Assembly: GCF_032854445.1 (NCBI RefSeq)
Contig: NC_088295.1
Location: forward strand, 81,698,644-81,762,643
Source: Liolophura sinensis
Taxonomy: Eukaryota > Mollusca > Polyplacophora > Chitonida > Chitonidae
Direction: 5' to 3'
DNA: 64,000 bases
Shown: in pieces, positions 1 to 11,710 of the stretch
Numbering within the stretch: the first letter of the stretch is position 1
How the letters are laid out: each line of letters starts with the position of its first letter
Translations under genes and position numbers: made by a program
Notes under the pieces: generated by a model
What the model was told of the DNA's origin: nothing
Databases searched by the model: none
The model's input: the letters and a program-made list of their open reading frames with translations, nothing else

Positions 1-1915
1 AAACATTCCCTCAGTGAAAAGAACAAGGGACACATGTGTAACACATCAACATGTGGAAACATTCCCTCTGTGAAGAGAACAAGAGATTCATGTGCAACAC
101 ATCAACATGTGGAAACATTCCCTCAGTGAAGAGAACAAGAGATTCACATGTAACACATCAACATGTGGAAACATTCCCTCAGTGAAAAGAACAAGGGACA
201 CACGTGCAACACATCAACATGTGGAAACATTCCCTCACTGAAGAGAAGAAGAGATACATATGCAACACATCAACATGTGGAAACATTCCCTCAATGAAAA
301 GAACAAGAGATTCACGTGCAACACATCAAAATGTGGAAACATTCCCTCAGTGAAGAGAACAAGAAATACATGTGCAATACATCAACATGTGAAAACATTC
401 CCTCAGTGAAGAGAACAAGAGACACATGCAACACATCAACATGTGGAAACATTCCCTCAGTGAAGAGAACAAGACATACATGTGCAACACATCAACATGT
501 GGAAACAGTCCCTCAGTGAAGAGAACAAGAGACACATGCAACACATCAACATGTGGAAACATTCCCTCAGTGAAGAGAACAAGACATACATGTGCAACAT
601 ATCAACATGTGGAAACATTCCCTCAGTGAAGAGAACAAGAGACACACGTGCAATACATCAACATGTGGAAACATTCCCTCAGTGAAGAGAACAAGAGATT
701 CATGTGCAACACATCAACATGTGGAAACATTCCCTCAGTGAAGAGAACAAGAGACACATGTGCAACACATCAACATGTGGAAACATTCTCTCAGTGAAGA
801 GAACAACATCAACATGTGGAACACATCAACATGTGGAAACATTCCCTCAGTGAAGAGAATAAGACATACATGTGCAACACATCAACATGTGGAAACATTC
901 CCTCAGTGAAGAGAACAACATCAACATGTGGAACACATCAACATGTGGAAACATTCCCTCAGTGAAGAGAATAAGACACACATGTGCAACACATCAACAT
1001 GTGGAAACATTCCCTCAGTGAAGAGAACAAGAGACACACGTGCAAAACATCAACATGTGGAAACATTCCCTCAGTGAAAAGAACAAGGGACACATGTGTA
1101 ACACATCAACATGTGGAAACATTCCCTCAGTGAAAAGAACAAGGGACACATGTGTAACACATCAACATGTGGAAACATTCCCTCTGTGAAGAGAACAAGA
1201 GATTCATGTGTAACACATCAACATGTGGAAACATTCCCTCAGTGAAGAGAACAAGAGATTCACATGTAACACATCAACATGTGGAAACATTCCCTCAGTG
1301 AAAAGAACAAGGGACACACGTGCAACACATCAACATGTGGAAACATTCCCTCACTGAAGAGAAGAAGAGATACATATGCAACACATCAACATGTGGAAAC
1401 ATTCCCTCAATGAAAAGAACAAGAGATTCACGTGCAACACATCAAAATGTGGAAACATTCCCTCAGTGAAGAGAACAAGAAATACATGTGCAATACATCA
1501 ACATGTGAAAACATTCCCTCAGTGAAGAGAACAAGAGACACATGCAACACATCAACATGTGGAAACATTCCCTCAGTGAAGAGAACAAGACATACATGTG
1601 CAACACATCAACATGTGGAAACAGTCCCTCAGTGAAGAGAACAAGAGACACATGCAACACATCAACATGTGGAAACATTCCCTCAGTGAAGAGAACAAGA
1701 CATACATGTGCAACATATCAACATGTGGAAACATTCCCTCAGTGAAGAGAACAAGAGACACATGTGCAATACATCAACATGTGGAAACATTCCCTCAGTG
1801 AAGAGAACAAGAGACACATGCAACACATCAACATGTGGAAACATTCCCTCAGTGAAGAGAACAAGAGATACATGTGCAACACATCAACATGTGGAAACAT
1901 TCCCTCTCTGAAGAA
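1..1915. repeat. 54/56-bp minisatellite with 1116-bp higher-order repeat
   Basis: Tandem array of a monomer containing CAACATGTGGAAACATTCCC followed by a TCAGTGAAGAGAACAAG-type stretch. Monomers are mainly 54 or 56 bp, the difference being a dinucleotide in the CACATG(TG)CAAC part. The sequence from base 1 reappears from base 1117 with very few changes, a higher-order unit of about 20 monomers (1116 bp), until the two copies diverge near the end of the array. The left edge of the window cuts the array. Short open frames on both strands across it are by-products of periodicity; 56-bp monomers shift the frame, so long coding potential is not maintained. Confidence 0.95.
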
Positions 1916-2270
1916 TGTTTCTATGTGAAGAAATATTTCCTCTTGGCAGTGAATTCATTATTGATACCCCTAGCAGTTGGCCATTACTATGAACAAAAAG
2001 TATGCGGTTATCAGTATGTTACATCAAGTACATATCTCCATGCATGTGATTAGCTAGGCCATTTTGCTCCTGGGATGTGGAAGCTGCATCTCTTTTGTTT
2101 GTATAATAAGAAACGAATATGGTGTTATTTTAAGATTATAGGGGTGGTCTTTAACTATTTTCATAGATTTACATGAAAGACACAAAATTTAAAGAAAAGG
2201 AAATATATATCAGATATATTTTCAACTGAAACGATGCCGGAAAGATTTTGTTAGTGTCTCATCTGCTCAC
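1916..2270. other. unique AT-rich flank
   Basis: Single-copy-looking DNA between the minisatellite and the third exon of the minus-strand coiled-coil gene. It should be intron of that gene if transcription continues leftwards. No exon with consistent phase was found here. Confidence 0.5.
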
Positions 2271-5200
2271 CCGTAATCTGTCTAGAAGCTCCTGTCTCCT
2301 CAGAACAGCTTGATGTAACTTGACATTCTCGTCTGTCAATGCCTCACCTGGAGAAAATACTGAGGAAGATCACTTTCTGCACAGCTATGGGTGTAATGTA
2401 TATCAATTCATAATCATACAAATACTAACCCATACTTGTATTAACATTTACATACAATGTATCAACATACAAATATATAAATGTACTATTAAACATTCAA
2501 ATACAATGTATCAACATACAAATATGCAATATACATGTAATATTAAACATACGAATACAATGTATTAACATATAAATACAATGTACCAACACCCAACAAT
2601 TGACCCACAAGCAAAAGAACTTCCTGCCCAATCCATTCACATTATAGCATTTTATAGTCAATTACAAAATTATAGCAGAGTAGCTGTATGAAATAATCAA
2701 ACTGTGTTAGAGAATAACATACCATCTCCAGAGTCAGGTCTGTGTAGTCTTTCTCTTTCATTGGCAAGCTTCTGCAAATTACACAGTTTGTCAGTTACAT
2801 GTATAAGCCCTTCCAGATAAGATACCATAGTTGTCAATGCAGTACAGGTTTATAGAACTGAACCATGGTATCCTCTATTACAAAGCATTATATCAAAAAA
2901 AAAAAAAAAAAAAAAAAAGATGTACCAATTAATAACTAATGTGAGGATAACCAAATTTTTTGAAATGAAAAAAGTGGTTTTCAGCTACCAGTTTACAAAT
3001 TCATGGCAGCTTAAGTACGATACAACACCAGATGCACGACCAAACAAAACTGTGGCCAAAGAGACTGGCCTAATGAATATGTAAACCTTCAGTTTCAAGA
3101 TACCACTGGTGATTTTTGTAAAAACTATCCCCACAAGAACAAACATACATACATGTTATGAGAACCAATTAATATCTCTGAAGAGTGCACAAAAGTACCT
3201 TTAGCACATGTTCCATGCCAGACTTAACCATAAGCATAGGAACAAGTATATCTTTATCAACTTGTTAATAACCTCAGCACAAGTAACACCCACCAATGCA
3301 TTCTATAGCCTACAATAGCATCCTGTTGCATCGTCGGGGCCTCACACTCTATAGCAAAGTATGTGTCTATCAAATAGTACACATACCAAAAATACAAATT
3401 TATCTTAAAACTAAACGCATGTCTAATATTTCTAACAGAAGTACATACCTCCAATCATTCCATGACATTATATAAATCAGGACAAAATTTGCTGGTAAAC
3501 TATTCCAGATTGCAACTGTGCACAATTCCTTTTTCTGGTTTGTCAGGCTGATAAAAGAAAGCTAGAAGTGCAATTTCCTCAGTTTGTTAGAAACTGGTGA
3601 CCTTTAGTTGTAAGTTCAACCAGCTGTATTGAGCATAAAACTGTGTTAGAAGTCTTTCAAAGCCAACAGACCTCAACAGTTTAATGGTCTTGTTTTTACA
3701 CCTCAGACACACAGACAATACAAAACTAGTGAGACGTAACATGTTTAAGTGATAGGTCTAAGGTCTTGAAACACATGTTAAACTATAATCCAACACTTTC
3801 ATAGTTTATCTGTAACAAAAGCCTAATATAATGTTTCCATGGGTGAAAATTGTAGTGTCATCCATTACAACGCTCTCTCTCTTGGCAACCACTATGTACC
3901 TTTGCCTCAAAAGCCTTCATGTCTTTTGTACCAAATTTACAGCAAGAATCAGTGGTTTTGGTTGGCTTACCCTTATCCATACAGAAAGTGACAACTGCAT
4001 TTTGCAGTTATGTCTATGGTTCACATATATGTAATACCATTTAAATATTATCACAATAAACAAGACAGATAACTTGTTTTACACCTATGTGTTTGCTTCC
4101 AGAGAAACTCTTTGAGGAATATTAATCTTGTGTTTACATAACACAACTGTTTACATAACTTGTTTTCACACAGGTGTAATGTTACTAGCTGCCAATCAGC
4201 TTTTGTGGTCTGAGGCTGTATTAGGAGATCAAGAGGGGAGATTCTCTGTAGTCAACCCATCAAACCATCCTCTCTTAGAGTCATTTGAGCTCAAACACTG
4301 ACAGGCCTCAAACACTACAAAATGGATTTATTTGTTCCTGTGGAATGTATATTTGCCAAATCATGAACATTCCATTATATGTTGTAAGCTCTCTGCATAG
4401 TGGTTACCGTGCTGGCACACCACAATGACCAAGGAGCCTCCCACAATGTGGTCACTGTGGGTTCAAATCTAACTCATGATGGCTTCTTCTCCAGTCATGT
4501 GGGAGGGTCTTGCAGCAACTTGCAGATGGTTGGGAGTTTCTCCTGGGCTCTTTCCAGTTTCCTACCACCACAATGCTGGATGTTGCCTTAGAAGTGAAAT
4601 ATCCATAAATATGGTGCAAAATACCAATCAAATCAAATAAATAAGGTGAAATGTATTTGTACATGTCATAAAGTTCATAAGGCACATTATCCATAGACCA
4701 ACATCACCCCACTCCTAGAAAAAAACACATCTGGGTAATCACAACAGCCACTATTCTCCTACTGATATCCCTGTACAATCTTAATACAACATCCATCTCT
4801 TACTCACACCTCTGTACAATGACAGGTCACCCACCCCTTACTAACACCTGTACAATGACAGTTCACCCATCCCTTACACACAATACTGCACAATGACAAC
4901 TCACCCATCCCTGACTCTCAGCCCTGTAAAATGACAGCTCACCCATCCCTTAATCACACACCTTTACAATGACTGCTCACCCATCCCTTACCCACACACC
5001 TGTACAATGACATCTCACCAATCACTTACTCACACACCTGTACAATGACTGCTCACCCATCCCTTACTCACACACCTGTACAATGACTGCTCACCCATCT
5101 GTTACTCACACACCTGTACAATGACTGCTCATTCATCCCTTACTCATAGCCCTGTACATTTACTACTCACCCATCCCTTACTCACACACCTGTACAATGA

Positions 5201-8200
5201 CAGCTCACTCATCGCTTACTCACATACCTGTACAATGACTGCTCACCCATCCCTTACTCACACACCTGTAAAATGACAGCTCACCCATCCCTTACTCACA
5301 CACCTGTACAATGACAGCTCACCCATCCCTTACTTACAACCCTGTACAATGACAGTTCACCCACCCCTTACTAACACCTGTAGAATGACAGTTCACCCAC
5401 CCCTTACTAACACCTGCAGAATGACAGTTCACCCACCCCTTACTCACACACCCGTAGAATTACACTTCGCTCATCCCTTACTCACAACCCTGTAGAATGA
5501 CAGCTCAGCCCTCTCTTACTCACATCAGGGTACAACTACACCTGATCCATCCCTTACTCACACACCTGTACAATGACAGCTCACCCATCCCTTACTCACA
5601 CACCTGTACAATGACAGCTCACCCATCCCTTACTTACAACCCTGTACAATGACAGTTCACCCACCCCTTACTAACACCTGTAGAATGACAGTTCACCCAC
5701 CCCTTACTAACACCTGCAGAATGACAGTTCACCCACCCCTTACTCACACACCCGTAGAATTACACTTCACTCATCCCTTACTCACAACCCTGTAGAATGA
5801 CAGCTCAGCCCTCTCTTACTCACATCAGGGTACAACTACACCTGATCCATCCCTTACTCACAACCCTGTAGAATGACAGCTCAGCCCTCTCTTACTCACA
5901 TCAGGGTACAACTACACCTGATCCATCCCTTACTCACAACCCTGTACAATGACAGCTCAGCCCTCCCTTACTCACATCAGGGTACAACTACACCTGATCC
6001 ATCCCTTACTCACAACCCTGTAGAATGACAGCTCAGCCCTCTCTTACTCACATCAGGGTACAACTACACCTGATCCATCCCTTACTCACAACCCTGTAGA
6101 ATGACAGCTCAGCCCTCTCTTACTCACATCAGGGTACAACTACACCTGATCCATCCCTTACTCACAACCCTGTAGAATGACAGCTCAGCCCTCCCTTACT
6201 CACATCAGGGTACAACTACACCTGATCCATCCCTTACTCACAACCCTGTACAATGACAGCTCAGCCCTCTCTTACTCACATCAGGGTACAACTACACCTG
6301 ATCCATCCCTTACTCACAACCCTGTACAATGACAGCTCAGCCCTCTCTTACTCACATCAGGGTACAACTACACCTGATCCATCCCTTACTCACACACCTG
6401 TACAACGACAGCTTGATCACCCACCTCTTTAATATGAAATAAATATCTGCTGTTGCCTTTTCCATGACATCAAAAGTTGCATGGTATTAACAGTAACAAC
6501 TCTGCTTAACAGTATTAAATAGTGCAAGACAGCAAAATCAGTCAACCATAGTACATTAAATCTCTGTGCCTAAAGTATCAGCACTCAATGACAGCTTAAT
6601 AAAAGCCAAAAGATTTACCTGAATAGGCCTACCTGTTATTACAATACCAGAGATCCAGCCTTCATGGGCTGTACAGTAGGCATTCAGACCTAACTGTTAA
6701 TAAACTTGACCATTATCATGAATGAGCTTCCCACACAGCATTAAATGCATTTGCTGTTATTAAAACGTGTGGTACATATACGGGCAGCACTAAATAAAAT
6801 AAAAAGCTAAATAGATGTAATATGTCAACAGAAAAATTTTATGCATTAAACTCTCAGGCCTGACTATAGCCATATATGCTTATATATATAAACATATATA
6901 AGCATGGAACATGATGCTTACAAATACCGACACAAGAAACTTGCAGCAAGAAGGAAACTATGTGGTACCAGCTGTGCATAAATTTAAGAGAAAACTTCCA
7001 GAAATTGAAAAGAAATAAAATATTCCCAATAATCCTTAATATGAATCCCCAAGATTAATGATTTCGGACATCTCTCCCGAATCTGACAGTAAATCTTTGA
7101 ACATTTTGAGTTTTTTTTGAGGTACAATCACCTGGCAGCTCTAACAACTTGTACTGCTGATTACAGAACATACCTGTTTGACAAAACTAAGCTGGAAAAG
7201 TCTAAAGCTCCAAATTTTTAGAGCTAAAAATATGCCCAATATTTTATTTTAAATTTTTACATGGAAACTTTAAAAGGTTTGTTTTTATTTCTTAATATGC
7301 AGTTTAGGTTGAGTCTCAGCATATAGAAATACAAGAAATTTTCTGGGCTTTCTTTTTGGAAGGAAGAATGGCTTTAAACTACAGTTTTCCAGAGGCTACA
7401 GTGGTCAGTCCAGAGAGTAAGTAGCCTGAAGTGGTGATCTCAATGGTGTTAGTTGTCAAAACAACTCTGAAGGGCAAACAGTGAATTGGGGGGTTGGGGG
7501 TGCTAATTTGGTCCCAGGTCCTCAGAAAGTTCAGTAATGATGTCCAAAAATTTCCAGCCATTGACAGAAAATATGCACAAAATACAGGAGTTATTAAGAG
7601 ACATAAGTATGACTTTTTTTTTTTTGGTGTAACTCTTTTGATTTAGCTTAAAACCATAATCTGCTTAGAGTGCCTTAGCACGTATCTTTTTAGTCAGTAA
7701 TGGCTTTGCTGATTTCCCCCAATGCAGGTTCTTAGTGGTTGATTGTGATAGACGTGCTGCTGGTAAATCCAAGAATATATGGCTGGAATGGCAAACCTAC
7801 ATTTCAGTTTTTTACACACCCGAAATACACATTCTGTGTAATATCTGTCATAACACAGAATGAACTATTTATTTAAGACAGAAAGTGTCTGTCACAAATA
7901 TTTACTTAATTGGCTTAAGTGGGCATCACGGATTGTGTAATCTCCTTGGTTACAGTATGATAACTCTTAGCTTATATTCTACCCACTTAATACAGATACA
8001 TACATTTCAAATATAATGCCAAAGGAATGTCCGCCAAAAGTGTAGTGATAAGCTAATATATGAGAACGATTTAGGTAAATTCAGGTATCATACCGTATAT
8101 GTGTGTATACTTATATCAGGTCGACATGAGTATACACACAGGCAGGCATACGCATACATCCCACTTACGACAGTTTATTGACATATAGCTAGAGTAGAAA

Positions 8201-9462
8201 TTAAATGTCCCACTGAACATAAGGGTGAAAGCAATAACCCACAAAGGGAACACCAGTCATAAATTAGAACAGTCATTCTGTGTTGGTTACCATAAACAAA
8301 TCCTGAACCAAATCAGTATCAGAAGACCTACACTAATTCTTCTGCATCTTGGCTCACAAGCTAGATGTTTACATGCAATAATATTTTAATTTGCACAGGA
8401 AAAATAAAAAAAAAGATTAGGGTACGTCCTCTGATGGGTAGGATATAATGTTCTGTTATAAACGTTTTTTCTGTCATGTATCTGAAGGTCTATCTGCTCA
8501 AAATCATACCGTTTCAGTGACTGCCTGCACCTATGGTATGGCAACATAGTAAGAAAAAAAGAATTAATAAAAATAAAAATGATACCAGGTACCAATATAT
8601 TTTTATGGGAGGGGGTGTAGTGAGAGAAGACACATTGCTGCCTTAACAGTCCTCCCTCTAAACAGGGATTTACTTAATAATGGCTACATTGTATCACTCA
8701 AACAGAAGTGTAATGAAAATTTTACAAGTACATGTACTCAAGAGTACATATCTGCAAATATATGTAAAAAAAAATAGTATGGGTCCCAAGTTGAAATTCC
8801 GTTCAGTTGAGAATGTTTGAGCCTACTGAATACAGGCATGGCTGTATCCAGGGTGGGGTCACACACTGTATTATTTCATGCAAATAGATATATATCTTCC
8901 TACATTTGACAGAATACAGCTGATAGTATCACCCTTGTCAGATGCATAACTACACAATAATAACTTTCTCTATCAGAGTTGTGGTACCAAATACCCAATA
9001 ATGGGTATGGTATACATGTACACTAAAACAAACCCATGTACACTTTAATTGTACATTTGAAAGACTAAAGATGAATCTACATTTAACAAAGGCAAAATTT
9101 AAACAATATTTTAGAAACATTTCATGAAAGAGAAGAAGGTAATGAGTACCCAACTTCACACTCAAGGCTGTCTCTACATCTTTATTTATTCTGAAAGTAA
9201 CATATCAATAAATGTTATCAACACACAGGTAAATAACCCTAAAGGTTTTTACCTAAAATGAAATTATATGTCTCACACTGTAGCTCATCACAGTTGTTAC
9301 TGATCAATGTTGCCCATACACATTAAAATTAATACAAACAAAATCCCCATAATATACATACTAATACAAGACTTTTAATCACAATCAGCCTACCTGGTTT
9401 AAGAGTTTCATCTTTAGAGCAGTAATGTTTTCCTGCATCCCACTGATGCTGGAGGTAGCCAT
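2271..9462 (-). CDS. unrecognised coiled-coil protein, 5' part (three exons, continues beyond left edge)
   Basis: Three phase-consistent exons on the minus strand: 9462-9394 (ATG, begins MATSSISGMQENITAL, ends phase 0), 2771-2723 (KLANERERLHRPDSGD) and 2347-2271 (EALTDENVKLHQAV..., ends with GTGAGC donor). All have GT-AG borders. The visible 65 residues are charged, Leu/Glu-rich and look like a coiled coil. I do not recognise the family. The start is supported by being the first in-frame ATG in a short first coding exon close to the shared promoter. The large first intron (6.6 kb) holds a SINE and a 38/76-bp minisatellite. The remaining exons must lie left of the window, beyond or within the first minisatellite. 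The gene is divergent from WDSUB1 and probably shares its promoter region. Confidence 0.6.
2440..2595. repeat. short degenerate tandem repeat in intron
   Basis: Three to four imperfect copies of an AT-rich unit beginning ACAATGTATCAACATACAAA, with spacing of about 50 bp shortening to about 20 bp at the right end. Intronic to the minus-strand coiled-coil gene. Confidence 0.6.
2772..4380. other. intron sequence without recognisable features
   Basis: AT-rich intron of the minus-strand coiled-coil gene. It contains a poly-A run near 2888-2919. Short open frames here (for example 3257-3454 minus, 3831-4034 plus) have no domain, start context or splice support. Confidence 0.5.
4381..4645 (+). mobile_element. 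tRNA-derived SINE, plus orientation, diverged full-length
   Basis: Starts with a tRNA-like head that includes a B-box-like GGGTTCAAATC (about 4459-4469). It then has the body shared with other copies here (GGGAGGGTCTTGCAGCAAC, TTTCCTACCACCACAATGCTGG) and ends in the family tail AAATACCAATCAAATCAAAT plus AATAAATAA. More diverged than the copies at 34.8 and 57.5 kb, so older. Lies in the intron of the coiled-coil gene. Confidence 0.85.
4780..6415. repeat. 38-bp minisatellite switching to a 76-bp two-monomer unit
   Basis: Left part: monomers of about 38 bp typified by CCCATCCCTTACTCACACAC then CTGTACAATGACAGCT. A block of about 270 bp near 5285-5555 recurs 300 bp downstream almost unchanged. 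From about 5840 the array is homogenised into a 76-bp dimer in which ordinary monomers alternate with a diverged one containing CACATCAGGGTACAACTACA. Intronic. Read on the minus strand, monomers contain donor-like motifs (CAGGTGTGTGAGTAAGG), but no bordering exon was found. Confidence 0.95.
6416..9393. other. intron sequence, no feature recognised
   Basis: Remaining part of the first intron of the minus-strand coiled-coil gene. Only short low-complexity stretches are visible, such as a T-run at about 7613-7625. Exon phases of the flanking coding exons agree without an additional exon here. Confidence 0.5.
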
Positions 9463-9847
9463 TCTGAGATATATGGGTGAGCCACAACCAGATGTGTTTT
9501 TAATTCAGCTGACAATCACATCCTATTAAACATCACCCCACTTCAGTTTATTATGCAATATTCCAAATGCTAAAAATCTGCACCTGAAAAGGAAATGCAA
9601 AAGTAGTTGAATCATTTCACATAATAATGGATATCTAGATTTCAAACACACATACACTATTCACAGTGCAGAACTGAGATAAATTTAGGACTATACATGT
9701 ATATGTGTTAACAGGAAAATAAACTGAACTGAATTCCTGTTTTAGGGCCAAAAAGGTTAAACTTACAGTCACGGTGGACCATTGTTTTTGAGAAATTGGT
9801 ATTGCTATGTTGCACCTAATTATACCTTCATACGGCCCCAAGTACAG

Positions 9848-9886
9848 GCAGACAGACAGACAGACAGACAAACTGACAGACAGACC
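9848..9886. repeat. (GACA)n microsatellite
   Basis: Run of GACA tetranucleotides with one interruption, in the 5' region of the minus-strand coiled-coil gene. Translating it on the minus strand gives a spurious repetitive peptide. Confidence 0.9.
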
Positions 9887-10089
9887 TGCCAACGGTTGTC
9901 TGCTTGATCACACCTACTGCTATATGTTCTACACGTACGATACACTTCTTACGCATGAACAGATTGCTTTTTAACAATTATCACCCTTCAGCACATCAAA
10001 CCCCAACCTGACATTTAAAATTTTCAGAACTCATGACCGTAACGTATTATTATTTCTAATCGCGACACAAAAGAAGAGACAAAAGTTCC

Positions 10090-10225
10090 CACCAACCTGG
10101 ATTTCTTGTCAGTCATGTGCAGCGGCAATCATCCCTTCAACTGATTTTGAACTCGTCCGCGCGTTATGGTATCACATGACTGAACGTCATATTGATAGGT
10201 CAAAATGGCGGCCAAACATTTGTGG
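10090..10225. promoter_or_regulatory. putative bidirectional promoter with YY1-type site
   Basis: Lies between the divergent coiled-coil gene and WDSUB1. It has a local rise in CpG (GTCCGCGCGTTATGG), an E-box-like TCACATGAC at about 10172-10180, and AAAATGGCGGCC at 10202-10213, which matches the YY1 consensus typical of positions just downstream of animal transcription starts. A GTGAGG donor at 10225 fits a non-coding first exon of WDSUB1 that would splice to the acceptor at 11559. No TATA box is evident. This rests on motifs and gene arrangement only. Confidence 0.5.
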
Positions 10226-11638
10226 TGAGGTTTCGGGAGGAAAATAATGAAGTAAGGTGTTAGTTTCTTCGAATTTGCAGTTTAGAATAGTAACTTGACT
10301 AGGCTGTCGATTTTTTTCACTCTGGCGTTTTCTGGCTTCACGTGTCATTTCGTCTGGGGTCGAAACTGCAGTCACGGTAACAATTTTAGGTCCACTTAAC
10401 CTGTTATTCCGTATCTTACCCAAGTACAAGTACTGGATACGAATATTGAAGCTGTGATGTAACATCGGGAATTCCTGATGATGGCTTAAATATCGTGACC
10501 GAAATATAAACTGCTATACAGGCATGTCATGACTTAATTGGTGATGACATTTATCTGTGTATTTTTTACCCCTAAGTGCATGATCTGTGGCATAACTATG
10601 CGTTCAGATATTTTTATGTATAATACTGGCAGTGTGCATCTTTGCTTAGTTGCGGAGTGGGCTTGACTCTTGTCAAGCATTAGCGTGTTACCGAGAGAAA
10701 CAGTCCCAAATTTGTCAGATTGATGGTAAGGAACATTTGCTGTTGTTCTGACACACATGAAATCATCCCTTGTGTAAATCTGCATCAAGGGTGTGGCCTT
10801 GAGATCTATAATTAACTAACCTGTTGTGAGACTCGCCAAACCATAAGGGTCCATGACAGTCCCGACTGTTCATGAAAAATAATCACATTTTCCAAGCCTA
10901 TGCCATAGCAGTTTGTAAGTTCTGGACATGATGGTCACAAGACAATAGACCCTGAAATTGTCCTTTTTTTTTATCAATTTGTGTTATTGCCGTGGACTAT
11001 ATTTGGTTAGGCCAACCTAAGTATTATAACTTAGCTTAAGTTGTAGGAACATGCAGCTGACATCGACTTAAGGAGACTTAATGCGCACGTGAACAACGGT
11101 AAAGGTTCCTCTTTGTCAATCCAACACATTTGGCACTCTTTCTCTCTGTTACTCTCGCACCTACATTGCTCAATAAGAGTTACTCCATTCTGTAACTAGG
11201 ACTTTGCAGTGCTTGCAAAGTGGTAGCTGATGTTGTGGTGCTGGGAGCTTTTAAAACTTTACTGTTAATTCAGACTAGGCTGTATATTTATAGTTCCTCC
11301 TTGACACAGAAATTATAACTACTGAAATGCAGTAGGTCAGGCACATGAGTAGTTAATGTACATTAAGTTTTTGACATTCATTATAACACTGGTACAGTGT
11401 CTATATGGACTAGCACAAGAGATGTCGATTCAAATCCAGCCTTGAACAGGGAATTTCATGGTTCCCCTGCTGTCATTGTTCATTAATCTCATGGTAGGAC
11501 CTACGTAAATCAACCAGTTGTTAATCAACCATTTTTTTTGTTTTTTATTCCATCCACAGGCAAAATGTATTGCAGCCGAGAACTCACATTTGGCTGTGTG
11601 CTGACTACCTAATAATCAGCTGAACAAAGAAGCAGAGC
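10203..11638 (+). other. possible spliced upstream ORF in WDSUB1 leader
   Basis: If the non-coding exon ending at 10224 joins the acceptor at 11559, the ATG inside the YY1-type motif (10205) opens a frame of 28 codons starting MAAKHLWQNV. It stops at TGA 11623-11625, before the main ATG at 11711. Such a frame could lower translation of the main product. It depends wholly on the inferred first exon. Confidence 0.3.
10226..11559. other. probable 5' UTR intron of WDSUB1
   Basis: Bounded by a donor-like GTGAGG at 10225 and a strong acceptor (T-rich tract, TCCACAG) ending at 11559. No coding feature recognised inside. Confidence 0.45.
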
Positions 11639-11710
11639 TTTTATCTTTGTATAAGTTGCTATCACACCACCTGCTGTTTGAGGGTGTAGGTGTTTGTGGT
11701 GTAGGAAGTC

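Noticed and set aside
316-1911. Overlapping open frames with repeated MWKHSLSEENK-like peptides
   Set aside because: They follow the minisatellite period, occur on both strands, stop wherever monomer length changes the frame, and have no splice or start context.
1-6415. CRISPR-like array
   Set aside because: Repeats are contiguous without unique spacers and the genome is clearly that of an animal.
10187-10465. 92-codon minus-strand open frame over the promoter
   Set aside because: Overlaps the YY1-type site and the predicted WDSUB1 first exon. No domain, and composition unlike the neighbouring exons.
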